From NCBI GenBank assembly GCA_036563615.1, contig DATCMB010000014.1:1-64000 (forward strand): a DNA stretch of 64,000 bases, read 5' to 3'. The notes below the pieces were generated by a model. The model did no database searches and was not told where the DNA came from. It saw only the letters and a program-made list of their open reading frames with translations. The translations under genes and the position numbers were made by a program. Shown piece by piece: positions 29,873 through 38,573 of this stretch; position 1 is the stretch's first letter, and the number at the start of each line of letters is the position of its first letter. This DNA is from Candidatus Binatia bacterium (lineage in GTDB: Bacteria; Desulfobacterota; Binatia; UBA12015).

Positions 29873-32746
29873 ATGACCACCTTCGGCCCCTTCCGCCTCG
29901 ACGAAGCCGCCGGCCGGCTCTGGCACGGCGACAGCGAGATCCGGCTGCGCGCCAAGTCGTTCGCCGTGCTCTGCGAGCTCGTGCGCCGGCGCGGACGGCT
30001 GGTCACCAAGGAGGAGCTGTTCCGCGCCTGCTGGCCCGACACGACGGTGAGCGCGACCGTGCTGCGCGTCTGCATCCGCGAGATCCGCGCCGCGCTCGGC
30101 GACGACGGATGTCGCCCGGCGGTGCTCGAGACCGTGGGCCGGCGCGGCTACCGCCTCCTGGTCGAGGACGACGCCGACACGGACGCGACGCCGGCGACGA
30201 CGCTGGTCGGACGCGACCGCGAGCTCGCGGCCCTGCGTCGCGCGTACGCGCGCGCCGACTCGGGGCTGCGTCAGGTCGTCTTCGTCACCGGCGAGCCCGG
30301 GCTCGGCAAGACGACGCTGCTCGAGCACTTCGCCGAAGAGCTCCGCGCGACGACCCGCGCCCGGGTCGCGCTCGGGCAGTGCGTCGAGCTGATCGGCGAC
30401 AGCGAGGCCTACCTGCCGATCCTCGACCTGCTCGGGCGGCTCAGCCGCGAGGCGGACGGCCGCGAGGTGGTCGCGACCTTCGAGCGCTGGGCGCCGAGCT
30501 GGCTCCTGCAGATGCCCGCGCTCATCGACGACGCGCGCGCCGAGGCGATCCGCCGCCGCGTCGTCTCACCGAGCCGCGACCGCATGCTGCGCGAGCTCGC
30601 CGAGATGCTCGAGACGCTCGCCGCCGAGCGTCCGCTCGTGCTGGTGCTCGAGGACCTGCACTGGAGCGACACCTCGACGATCGACGCCCTCGCCTACCTC
30701 GCGCAGCGCACCAAGCCCGCGCGCCTGCTGCTGATCGGCAGCTACCGTCCGGTGGACGTCGCGCTGCGCGACCATCCGCTGAAAGGCGTCAAGCAAAGCC
30801 TGCAGGCGCGCGAGCGCTGCACGGAGATCGCGCTCGAGCTCCTGACGCGCGCCGACACCGAGACCTGGGTCGCGCGAAAGCTCTCGAGCCACGAGGTCGA
30901 CCCGGCCGTCGCACGCGAGCTCTACGCGCGCACCGACGGCCACCCGCTGTTCCTCGCGTCGCTGATCTACCCGCTCGAGGCGCGCGGCATCCTCGCCGTC
31001 CGCGACGGGCGCTGGTGCCTCACGGCGCCGCTCACGGACGTCGTCCCGGACAGCGTGCGGCAGCTCGCGCAGCAGCAGCTCGGTCACCTCTCGCCGGACG
31101 AGCGCAGCGTGCTCGATGCCGCGTCGATCGTCGGCAACGAGTTCGCGGTCGCCGCGGTCGCGGCCGCGACGGGCGACTCGCCGGACGTCGCCGAGACGAC
31201 GTGCACGTCGCTCACCGCGCTCGGCTTCCTGGTCCCCTTGCCGGGCCTCGCGAGCTGGCCGGACGGCACGGTGAGCGCGCGCTACGCGTTCCGCCACTCG
31301 CTCTTCCGCGGAGAGATCGACCGCGCGCTCGCGCCGACCGCGCGCCGTCGCCTGCACGCGGCGATCGGCGAGCGCCTCGAGCGCGCGTACGGCGAGCGCA
31401 GCGGCGAGATCGCGCCCACCCTCGCCTTCCACTTCTCCCGCGCCGGCGACGACGCGCGCGCCGCGCGCTACCACCGCGAAGCCGCGGCGGCCGCCAAGCG
31501 CCGCTTCGCCGACCGCGAGGTGATCACGCACGTCCAGGCGGCGCTCGAGCACCTCGGCCGGCTGCCGGAGACCGAGGATCGCCTGCGCACCGAGCTCGGG
31601 TGCCTGCTCGACCTCGGCGGCGCGTACTTCGCGGCGCGCGGCTGCGCGTCGGACGACGCCGTCGCGGCGCACCGCCGCGCGCTCGAGGTCGCGGACCGCC
31701 TCGATCAGCCGCTCGCGCGCGTGCAAGCGCACGGCGCCCTCTACACGTTCCACGTCATGCGCGCCGAGCTGCCGCGCGCGAAGGCGATCGCCGAAGACCT
31801 GCTCGCGACCGCCGAGCGCTTGCAGGTGCCGTTCTTCTCGTTTCTCGGCCACGTCACGCTGGGCTCGACGCTCTTCAACCTGGGCGACGTGCCCGCAGCA
31901 CGCGAGCACCTGACGCGCGCGCAGGCGCTGTGGACGCCGGACATGCCGTCGCTGCCGCTCGATCCGACGGTCGTGTGCCGCACGATGCTCGGCTTCAGCG
32001 CGCTGCTCGAGGGGCGTCCGGGCGAGGGACACGAGTGGATCGCGCGCGCGCTCGAGTATGCCGAGGCGGCGGGCAACCCGTACAACCTGTCCTACGCGCG
32101 CGAGGTCGCGGCGCAGTACTTCGCCACCGCGGGCGAGCGCGAGCGCGCGCGGACGCAGGCCGACTCCGCCGCCGAGATCGCGCTCGAGCACGAGTTTCCG
32201 ATCCACACTGTGGTCGCGACGCTGGTGCGCGGCTGGGCCGACCGCGACGCCGAGGCGGTGCGCGCGGGGATCGCCGCGTACGAGGCGCACGACCAGCTGC
32301 TCGCGACGTCGCTGTTCCGCGGGTTGCTCGTCGAGGTGCTGCTCGAACAAGGGGACGTCGCGAGCGCGCTCGACGAGATCGACGCGGCGCTCGCCTTCAC
32401 CGAACGCTCGAGCGAGATGCGGCACGCGGCCGAGCTGCACCGCCTGCGCGGCACGGCGCTCCTGCGCCGCGGCGACGACGCCGGCGCGGCGGCAGCCTTC
32501 GCGCGCGCGCTCGAGATCGCGCGTGCGCAGGGCGCGCACCTGTGGACGCTGCGCACCGCGCTCGCCGCAGCCGAGCTGCACGCCGCGCAAGGCCGCCACG
32601 CGGACGCACGACGGTTGCTCGACGAAGCTTGCGCGCCGTTCACCGCCGAGCCGGCGCCGCCCGAGCTCGCCGCAGCGCGGACGCTGTACGACGAGCTCGA
32701 CGGTCAGGCGCCGCGCCGCGCGAGACGCCGCGCGAGCCGCTCGTAG
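29873..32746 (+). CDS. Transcriptional regulator: OmpR-type winged helix, AAA/NACHT-like ATPase and TPR domains
   Basis: A 957-residue regulator of the BTAD/LuxR-like multidomain type. Residues 1-100 form an OmpR-like winged helix (RLRAKSFAVLCELVRRRGRL, ending RRGYRLLVED). An ATPase follows, with Walker A GEPGLGKTT near residue 143 and Walker B LVLVLEDLHWSD. From about 500 the protein is TPR-like helical repeats (DAVAAHRRALEVADRL, GDDAGAAAAFARALEIARA). It is divergent from the RTX operon across 156 nt and is the natural candidate to control it. Its 3' end overlaps the convergent glycosyltransferase gene by 43 nt. No membrane segment was seen. Confidence 0.88.
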   Translation: MTTFGPFRLDEAAGRLWHGDSEIRLRAKSFAVLCELVRRRGRLVTKEELFRACWPDTTVSATVLRVCIREIRAALGDDGCRPAVLETVGRRGYRLLVEDDADTDATPATTLVGRDRELAALRRAYARADSGLRQVVFVTGEPGLGKTTLLEHFAEELRATTRARVALGQCVELIGDSEAYLPILDLLGRLSREADGREVVATFERWAPSWLLQMPALIDDARAEAIRRRVVSPSRDRMLRELAEMLETLAAERPLVLVLEDLHWSDTSTIDALAYLAQRTKPARLLLIGSYRPVDVALRDHPLKGVKQSLQARERCTEIALELLTRADTETWVARKLSSHEVDPAVARELYARTDGHPLFLASLIYPLEARGILAVRDGRWCLTAPLTDVVPDSVRQLAQQQLGHLSPDERSVLDAASIVGNEFAVAAVAAATGDSPDVAETTCTSLTALGFLVPLPGLASWPDGTVSARYAFRHSLFRGEIDRALAPTARRRLHAAIGERLERAYGERSGEIAPTLAFHFSRAGDDARAARYHREAAAAAKRRFADREVITHVQAALEHLGRLPETEDRLRTELGCLLDLGGAYFAARGCASDDAVAAHRRALEVADRLDQPLARVQAHGALYTFHVMRAELPRAKAIAEDLLATAERLQVPFFSFLGHVTLGSTLFNLGDVPAAREHLTRAQALWTPDMPSLPLDPTVVCRTMLGFSALLEGRPGEGHEWIARALEYAEAAGNPYNLSYAREVAAQYFATAGERERARTQADSAAEIALEHEFPIHTVVATLVRGWADRDAEAVRAGIAAYEAHDQLLATSLFRGLLVEVLLEQGDVASALDEIDAALAFTERSSEMRHAAELHRLRGTALLRRGDDAGAAAAFARALEIARAQGAHLWTLRTALAAAELHAAQGRHADARRLLDEACAPFTAEPAPPELAAARTLYDELDGQAPRRARRRASRS

Positions 32747-33882
32747 TCGTCGGTGACGCGCTCCCAATCGTAGAGCGCGGTGACGCGTGCGAGCGCCGCG
32801 CGCGAGCGCTCCTTGCGCGCCTGCTCCGCGCCCGGCAGCAGGAGCACCTCGCGCAGACGCGCGGCGAGGTCGTCCGGATCGTTCTTCGCGTAGTACCAGC
32901 CCGCGTCGCCGAGCACCTCGCGGTGCTCCGGGATGTCGTTGGCGATCACCGGCAGTGAAGCCGCCATCGCCTCGAGCAGCGCCGGGTGCGTGCCGCCGAC
33001 GTCGGTCGCCTGCACGTAGCAGGCGGCATGCGCGCGCAGCTCGTCGTAGCCCGCGCCGTAGACCGCGCCCACCATCTTGACCTTCGGGCTCCGCGCCGCG
33101 AGCTCGCGCAGCCGCGCCTTGTACGCGTCCGCGTACGGCGCGTCGCCGACCACGACCAGCTCCTCTTCGACCCCCGAGGCGAGGTAGCCGCGGATCACGA
33201 CGTCGGCGTTGTTCTCGGGCTCGAGGCGGCTCACGTAGAGCACGTAGCGTCCGGGCGTGACGCCGAGACGCTCGAGCGTGCCCGTGCCGCGCGCCGCCGG
33301 CGGCAACGCGCCGTAGGCGATCATCGTCACGTTGCGGACGCCGCGCGCGCGGATGTGCTGCTCGATCACGCGGCAGTCGGCGACCACGACGTCGCTGAAG
33401 CGCGGACCGAGCACGGCGGCGAGGCGGTAGAAGCTGCGTCCGAGGACGCCCCACTTGCGCCGCTCGCTCTCGATGCCGTCGACCGCGAGCGCGGTCGCGA
33501 TGCCGGCGCGGCGCAGGAGCGGCAGCACGCCGAAGTTCGCGCTGTTGCACACGAGCGCAAAGTCGAATTCTTCGCGGCACGCGTGGCGCGCGGCGCGCCA
33601 GGTGTGCACGACGGTCTCGAGGTGCTTGCGCGTCGGCGCCGGCAGCACGACCAGACGGACGCCGCGGTACAGCTGCCCGTCGAGCGTCGGATCGACGCTG
33701 TTCGTGCGCCCGTACACCGTCACCTGGTGTCCGCGCACGGCGAGGCGCACCGCGAGCTGCTCCGCGAAGGTCTCGAAGCCGCCGTACGCGGCCGGGATGC
33801 CGCGCGTCCCGAGGATCGCGATGCGGAGAGGTCTAGCTTGCGCGCTCTCCTCGCGAGCGGACGGCGCTTTGCGGAGCTCCAT
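32704..33882 (-). CDS. Glycosyltransferase family 4 with DUF1972-type N-terminus
   Basis: A 392-residue glycosyltransferase. It begins, after 25 polar residues, with IAILGTRGIPAAYGGFETF, the N-terminal signature of DUF1972 rhamnosyl/galactosyltransferases, and later has VLYVSRLEPENNADVVIRG, VVVGDAPY and GGTHPALLEAMAASLPVIAN, the GT-B donor-sugar site. It likely adds a sugar during surface polysaccharide synthesis, perhaps with the pathway encoded 7-10 kb away. The start is ATG 33882, which leaves a 94-nt divergent gap to moxR. Confidence 0.9.
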   Translation of the reverse strand: MELRKAPSAREESAQARPLRIAILGTRGIPAAYGGFETFAEQLAVRLAVRGHQVTVYGRTNSVDPTLDGQLYRGVRLVVLPAPTRKHLETVVHTWRAARHACREEFDFALVCNSANFGVLPLLRRAGIATALAVDGIESERRKWGVLGRSFYRLAAVLGPRFSDVVVADCRVIEQHIRARGVRNVTMIAYGALPPAARGTGTLERLGVTPGRYVLYVSRLEPENNADVVIRGYLASGVEEELVVVGDAPYADAYKARLRELAARSPKVKMVGAVYGAGYDELRAHAACYVQATDVGGTHPALLEAMAASLPVIANDIPEHREVLGDAGWYYAKNDPDDLAARLREVLLLPGAEQARKERSRAALARVTALYDWERVTDDYERLARRLARRGA

Positions 33883-33976
33883 GCGGGCGTCGTCCGTACC
33901 ACCGGACCTCCGCAGCGCAAAGACGTCGCACGCAGGCGTCGCCAGGCGCGGCTTGAGTCTGGTAGGAGGCGTTCGC

Positions 33977-34858
33977 ATGTCGATGGACGCGCCGACGCTC
34001 GAGCAGATCCGCGAGGGGCTCGCGCGGCTCAAGTACTTCACCACGAGCCGCGTCGAGACCGCGATCTTCCTCGCCGTCAAGCTCGGCAAGCCGCTCCTCG
34101 CGGAAGGACCGGCCGGGGCCGGCAAGACCGAGATCGGCAAGGTGCTCGCGCAGCTGCTCGACACCGAGCTCGTGCGGCTCCAGTGCTACGAGGGGCTCGA
34201 CGAGGCGCGCGCGCTCTACGAGTGGAACTACCAGAAGCAGCTCCTGCGCATTCAGAGCGATCAGGCCGAGCGCCGTCCGTGGAGCGAGGTCTCGGAGCAC
34301 ATCTTCTCGCGCGAGTACCTGCTCGAGCGGCCGCTCTTGCGCGCGATCTCGGCGCCCCGCCGCGTCGTGCTGCTGATCGACGAGATCGACAAGGCGGACG
34401 AGGAGTTCGAGGCCTTCCTGCTCGAGGTGCTGAGCGACTTCCAGGTGAGCGTGCCCGAGCTCGGCACCGTGCGCGCGAAGCACCCGCCGGTCGTCGTCCT
34501 GACCTCGAACCGCGCGCGCGAGCTGTCGGAGGCGCTGCGCCGGCGCTGCCTGCACGTCTTCATCGACTTCCCCGGTCCCGCGATCGAGGCGACGATCGTC
34601 GCCGAGAAGGTTCCGGGGCTCGACGCGGCGCTCGCCGGTCACATCGCACGCTTCGTCGCCGGGCTGCGCAAGCTCGACCTGCGCAAGGCGCCGTCGATCG
34701 CCGAGACCCTCGACTGGGCGCGCGCGCTGGTCGCGATGGGCGTGACGGAGCTCGATCCCGCCGCGGTGCGCGCGACCGAAGGCCTGCTGCTCAAGCACGA
34801 GGAGGACGTGCGCAAGGCGCAAGGCAAGATCGCAGCGCTCATCGCAGGAGCGCGATGA
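33977..34858 (+). CDS. MoxR-family AAA+ ATPase (CoxD-like)
   Basis: A 293-residue AAA+ chaperone ATPase. Walker A is EGPAGAGKTE, Walker B VVLLIDEIDKADEEFEAFLLE, sensor 1 VVVLTSNRARELSEALRRRC, and the arginine region RRCLHVFIDFPGP. Members usually work with a von Willebrand factor A protein to assemble metal centres or complexes; a CoxE-like VWA gene is present but about 11 kb away (46301-47614). Start ATG 33977 has TAGGAGGCG upstream. The next gene begins 97 nt downstream behind its own promoter-like element. Confidence 0.92.
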   Translation: MSMDAPTLEQIREGLARLKYFTTSRVETAIFLAVKLGKPLLAEGPAGAGKTEIGKVLAQLLDTELVRLQCYEGLDEARALYEWNYQKQLLRIQSDQAERRPWSEVSEHIFSREYLLERPLLRAISAPRRVVLLIDEIDKADEEFEAFLLEVLSDFQVSVPELGTVRAKHPPVVVLTSNRARELSEALRRRCLHVFIDFPGPAIEATIVAEKVPGLDAALAGHIARFVAGLRKLDLRKAPSIAETLDWARALVAMGVTELDPAAVRATEGLLLKHEEDVRKAQGKIAALIAGAR

Positions 34859-34873
34859 TTTGCGACCCGATCG

Positions 34874-34943
34874 TGCAGAGCTGCGCGATCCGCGCCACCG
34901 GAAGCCTCGGCAAATCGGAGGTCTTTCTGGTGCGGAGCTTGCT
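34874..34943 (+). promoter_or_regulatory. Second sigma-54-type promoter with the same upstream 17-bp element
   Basis: TGGTGCGGAGCTTGCT (34928-34943) has GG and GC exactly 10 nt apart, with a perfect TTGCT -12 part and a weaker -24 part. The element TGCAGAGCTGCGCGATC (34874-34890) differs from that at 22547 by one base. Both lie in non-coding gaps, here between moxR and the DUF5658-like gene. Confidence 0.45.
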
Positions 34944-34955
34944 CGGCGGGCGCGC

Positions 34956-35282
34956 GTGCTCTCGCTCCTCGCTCCGCTCGACCGCCTCAAAGCCCTGCTG
35001 CTGACCAACGTCGCGCTGCAGGTCGCCGACGGGTACGTGACCGCGCTCGGCGTCGCGCGCGGCTTCGCCGAGGGCAATCCGCTCGTGCGCTGGGCGATGG
35101 AGTCGCTCGGCCACGGGCCGGGGCTGGTCGCGATGAAGGCGGTCGCGCTGGGCTGCCTCTTCCTGCTCTACCGGCGCGGCCACCACCGGCTGGTCGAGCC
35201 GGGGCTCGCCTACCTCGCGGTCGTGTACTTGACGATGGCGGTCATCCCGTGGACCGTCGTGCTCGCGCGCACGACCGGCTGA
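34956..35282 (+). CDS. DUF5658-like small membrane protein
   Basis: A 108-residue protein with three or four hydrophobic helices. It opens LAPLDRLKALLLTNVALQVAD and carries GVARGFAEGNPLVRWAMESLG, the N-P region typical of DUF5658 proteins. Function unknown. The frame is open back to 34860, but the earlier residues are Arg/Pro-rich and overlap the sigma-54-type element, so GTG 34956 is chosen. If the promoter at 34928 is real, the leader would be almost absent; the start could lie slightly downstream. Confidence 0.7.
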   Translation: MLSLLAPLDRLKALLLTNVALQVADGYVTALGVARGFAEGNPLVRWAMESLGHGPGLVAMKAVALGCLFLLYRRGHHRLVEPGLAYLAVVYLTMAVIPWTVVLARTTG

Positions 35283-35336
35283 AGCTCGGCTGAAGGTCAC
35301 GGCGCCGCACGCCGGCGCGCCGCACTCGTCGAGGTC

Positions 35337-36275
35337 TCAAGCGCCGAGGATCGCGTCCGCCGCCTGCGCGAGCGCTTCCTCGAGCGCCTCGACCGAGCGC
35401 GCCTGGCGCAGGTTGCTCACGAGGTAGCCGACGCCGGCGTCGGCGTAGGCCTCGACGTCGCGCCGGATCTTGTCGCGCGTGCCGTAGAGCGGACGGTCGT
35501 CGTCGCGGTCCGCGTCGCGCACCAGGATGCCCTTGCGCACGCTGACGGTGAACGACGCCGGATCCCGCCCGGCGCGCGCGAGCGCCGCGCGCAGCTCCGT
35601 AGCGTGCGCTGCGACCTCGTCCGGTGAGAGGTCGATGAGGTGCAGACCGTCGCCGAGCGCGACCGCGCGCTCGCGCGCCGCTTGCGAGTTGCCGCCGACC
35701 CAGATCGGCGGCAACGGGCGCTGCACCGGCTTCGGGCCGCTGCGCACCGCCGGCAGCACGTAGTGCCGCCCCGCAAACGACGCGACCTCGTCGCGCCAGA
35801 GCCGCCGGCACACCTCGAGGTACTCGTCGGTGACGCGTCCGCGGTGACGCGCGTCCTGGCCCAGCGCCGCGAACTCCTCGCGCAGCCAGCCGACGCCGAC
35901 GCCGAAGATGACGCGGCCTCCGGAGAGCGCGTCGAGCGTCGCGACCATCTTCGCCGTCACCACCGGGTTGCGGTACGGCATCACGTAGACGCTCACCCCG
36001 AGCCGGACGCGCTCGGTCGCGCCGGCGAGAAAGGCGAGCGTCGTGAGCGGCTCGTAGAAGTGCTCGATGACGCCCATGTCGCCGGGCTTCGGATTCGCGC
36101 TGCGGTCGAACGGGTAGACGCTCGCGACCTCGACCGGCGCGACGAGATGATCCGCGACCCACACCGAGTCGACGCCGAGCGCTTCCGCGCGGCGCGCGAG
36201 CCGCAGCAGGGCGTCCGGCCGAGCGAGCGGACCGTAGTTCGGCAGCGCGACCCCGAACCCGAGCCGCGCGCTCAC
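35337..36275 (-). CDS. LLM-class F420-dependent oxidoreductase
   Basis: A 312-residue luciferase-like monooxygenase fold protein. Visible segments: FGVALPNYGPLARPD, SVWVADHLVAP, LTTLAFLAGATERVRLGVSV, GGRVIFGVGVGWLREEF and PPIWVGGNSQAARERAV. This subgroup, common in mycobacteria, uses deazaflavin F420 rather than FMN; that is family-level inference. The substrate is unknown. GTG 36275 overlaps the sirtuin stop (GTGA), so the two genes are co-translated. Confidence 0.9.
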   Translation of the reverse strand: MSARLGFGVALPNYGPLARPDALLRLARRAEALGVDSVWVADHLVAPVEVASVYPFDRSANPKPGDMGVIEHFYEPLTTLAFLAGATERVRLGVSVYVMPYRNPVVTAKMVATLDALSGGRVIFGVGVGWLREEFAALGQDARHRGRVTDEYLEVCRRLWRDEVASFAGRHYVLPAVRSGPKPVQRPLPPIWVGGNSQAARERAVALGDGLHLIDLSPDEVAAHATELRAALARAGRDPASFTVSVRKGILVRDADRDDDRPLYGTRDKIRRDVEAYADAGVGYLVSNLRQARSVEALEEALAQAADAILGA

Positions 36276-37051
36276 GACGGGCGCCCGAGGACGCCGTCGA
36301 CCAGCGCGGGCAGCGTCGTGCCGAGCGCGGCGCGGAGACGCGCGTCGGCGATCGGGTCGTACGGCGTCGCCGAGCGCGTGAGGATGACGACGCTCGCGCC
36401 CGCCTGCTTCGCGACGTCGACCAGCGACGCCGCCGGCTGCACCTGCAGCGACGAGCCGATCGCGAGCAGGCAGTCGCACGCGCTCGCGAGCCGGATCGAC
36501 TCCTCGAGCACGTCGCGCGGCAGCGCTTGTCCGAAGGACACCGTCGCGGGCTTGAGGATGCCGTCGCACGCGAGGCAGCGCGGCACCTCGCAGCCCGCTT
36601 CCAGGCGCTCGAGCACCGGCTCGATGGGCTCGGTCGCGTTGCACTCGAGGCACACCGCGGCGCGGTTCGTGCCGTGCAGCTCGAGGACCTTCATGCTGCC
36701 CGCCGCCTGGTGCAGGCCGTCGATGTTCTGCGTCACGACGGCGGCGAGCCGGCCCGCGTGCTCGAGGCGCGCGAGCGCCGCATGCCCGGCGTTCGGCCGG
36801 GCGCGCAGCATGGGCGGGATGGTCTCGCGCTTGTACCGCCAGTGCTCGCGCCGCGCGGCCTCCGAGCGCAGGAACTCGCCGTACTCGATCGGTCGGTAGC
36901 GCTCCCAGACGCCACCCGGGCTGCGGAAGTCGGGGATGCCGGACTCGGTGCTGAGCCCGGCGCCGGTGAGCGCGAGCGCGCGGCGGCTGTTCCGCAGGAG
37001 CGCGATCGCGCGTGCGAGCTGTTCCTGTTCGTCCTCTCGAGCGTCGTCCAC
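36272..37051 (-). CDS. NAD-dependent protein deacylase, Sir2 family
   Basis: A 259-residue sirtuin. NAD-binding motif ALTGAGLSTESGIPDFRSPGG, TQNIDGLHQAAGS, catalytic histidine in ELHGTN, and zinc cysteines CLEC and CLAC are all present; LAIGSSLQVQPAASLV completes the fold. It may deacylate metabolic enzymes. GTG start at 37051. A 209-nt gap with no clear signal separates it from the divergent Old Yellow Enzyme gene. Confidence 0.93.
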   Translation of the reverse strand: MDDAREDEQEQLARAIALLRNSRRALALTGAGLSTESGIPDFRSPGGVWERYRPIEYGEFLRSEAARREHWRYKRETIPPMLRARPNAGHAALARLEHAGRLAAVVTQNIDGLHQAAGSMKVLELHGTNRAAVCLECNATEPIEPVLERLEAGCEVPRCLACDGILKPATVSFGQALPRDVLEESIRLASACDCLLAIGSSLQVQPAASLVDVAKQAGASVVILTRSATPYDPIADARLRAALGTTLPALVDGVLGRPS

Positions 37052-37260
37052 GGTGATCAGGTCTGCCGAATGCGCCGGGCGCCGTCGAGAGGCGCTGCGG
37101 CGCCGCGCTGGCGTGCGGGCGCGGGCAAGCGGGCACGGGCGAGCGGTCGTGGGCGCGAATGCGTGTCGGCAGCCGTTGTGCGAATACGTCCTTCCGTTTG
37201 CGACCGCGGCGCGGGCGCTGATACGCGTCGGCGAGCCGGCGCCCGCGCCGGCGCACGACC

Positions 37261-38466
37261 ATGACGAGCAGCACGCCGCACGCCGTCGATCCGTTCGCGC
37301 CCGCGCAGCTCGGCCCGCTGCGCCTGCGCAACCGCTTCCTCAAGGCGGCGACCTTCGAGGGCATGGCGCGCGACAACCTGGTCACCGACCGCCTCATCGA
37401 CTTCCACCGCACGATGGCCGCGGGCGGCGTCGCGATGACCACGGTCGCGTACCTCGCGGTGTCGGAGGACGGTCAGGGCGCGCCGGCGGAGATCGTCGTG
37501 CGTCCGGCGGCCGTGCCCGGGCTGCGTCGGCTCGCCGACGCGGTGCACTCCGAGGGCGCCGCGATCTCCGCGCAGATCGGGCACGCGGGACCCGTCGCCG
37601 CGGCGACGGGACGGCGCGGGCTCGCGCCGTCGCGCCAGTTCAGCCCGCTGGCGATGCGCTTCACGCGCGCGGTCGACGAGCGCGACATCGAGCGCATCGT
37701 GCGCGACTTCGCGTCGGCCGCGTCGCTCTTGCGCGACGCCGGCTTCGACGCGATCGAGGTGCACCTCGGGCACAGCTACCTGCTGAGCGCGTTTCTCTCG
37801 CCCGCGCTCAACAAGCGAAAAGATCGCTTCGGCGGCAGCGTCGCGAACCGGGTCGAGTTCCCGCGCATGGTGGTGCGCGCAGTGCGCGACGCGGTCGGCG
37901 ACTCGATGGCCGTGCTCGCGAAGCTCAACATGGCGGACGGCTTCCGGGGCGGCGTCGCGCTCGAGGACGCGATCGAGGCCGCGCGCCTGCTCGAATCCGA
38001 CGGTGCGCTCGACGCGCTCGAGCTCACCGGCGGCAGCTCGCTCAAGAACCCGATGTTCATGTTCCGCGGCGACGCGCCGATCGCCGAGATGGCGGCGTCG
38101 TTCCCGCAGCCGATCCGCACGGCGTTCCGGCTGCTCGGCAAGCGCTTCCTGCCGAGCTACCCGTTCGAGGAGGCGTACTTCCTGCCGCTCGCGCGCCGCT
38201 TCCGCGACGCGCTGTCGGTGCCGCTCGTGCTGCTCGGCGGCATCAACCGCCTCGACACCGTGCGCAGCGCGCTCGGCGAGGGCTTCGCCTTCGTCGCGCT
38301 CGGGCGCGCGCTGCTGCGCGAGCCCGACCTGATCGCGCGCTGGCAGCGCGGCGAGACGGCGGACGCGACCTGCATCCACTGCAACAAGTGCATCCCGACG
38401 ATCTACCGCGGCACGCACTGCGTCCTGGTGCCGCCGGGCGAGCGTCCGGGCCATCCGCGGACCTGA
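37261..38466 (+). CDS. NADH:flavin oxidoreductase, Old Yellow Enzyme family
   Basis: A 401-residue FMN enzyme. Motifs: LRNRFLKAATFEGMA, AQIGHAGP, LRDAGFDAIEVHLGHSYLLSAFLSP, FGGSVANRVEFPRMVV and PLVLLGGINRLDT. The end carries CIHCNKCIPTIYRGTHC, like a shortened form of the 4Fe-4S site of 2,4-dienoyl-CoA reductase/trimethylamine dehydrogenase relatives, but the C-terminal NAD/FAD domain of those enzymes is absent. It probably reduces an enoyl or enone substrate. The TetR gene follows 107 nt later. Confidence 0.9.
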   Translation: MTSSTPHAVDPFAPAQLGPLRLRNRFLKAATFEGMARDNLVTDRLIDFHRTMAAGGVAMTTVAYLAVSEDGQGAPAEIVVRPAAVPGLRRLADAVHSEGAAISAQIGHAGPVAAATGRRGLAPSRQFSPLAMRFTRAVDERDIERIVRDFASAASLLRDAGFDAIEVHLGHSYLLSAFLSPALNKRKDRFGGSVANRVEFPRMVVRAVRDAVGDSMAVLAKLNMADGFRGGVALEDAIEAARLLESDGALDALELTGGSSLKNPMFMFRGDAPIAEMAASFPQPIRTAFRLLGKRFLPSYPFEEAYFLPLARRFRDALSVPLVLLGGINRLDTVRSALGEGFAFVALGRALLREPDLIARWQRGETADATCIHCNKCIPTIYRGTHCVLVPPGERPGHPRT

Positions 38467-38525
38467 GAAATCTGCTGCGCTGTCGCAGGCTTACGAGACG
38501 CTCGCGGGAGCGGCGCAGAAAACTT

Positions 38526-38547
38526 ACAAGCAAGCTTGACTGTTTGT
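38526..38547. promoter_or_regulatory. Imperfect palindrome before the TetR gene
   Basis: A 22-bp imperfect inverted repeat (ACAAGCAAGC...CTGTTTGT, 7 of 11 pairs) in a markedly AT-rich patch, with TTGACT (38536-38541) inside as a possible -35 box. It lies 26 nt before the TetR start and is a plausible autoregulatory operator. Confidence 0.4.
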
Positions 38548-38573
38548 TTCCTTCGCGATAGCGGTGCCGGGCC

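Noticed and set aside
26232-29876. Plus-strand open frame of 1214 codons opposite the PKD/RTX gene
   Set aside because: High-GC shadow: composition is Arg/Ala/Val-rich with no domain, whereas the minus strand shows PKD and RTX motifs.
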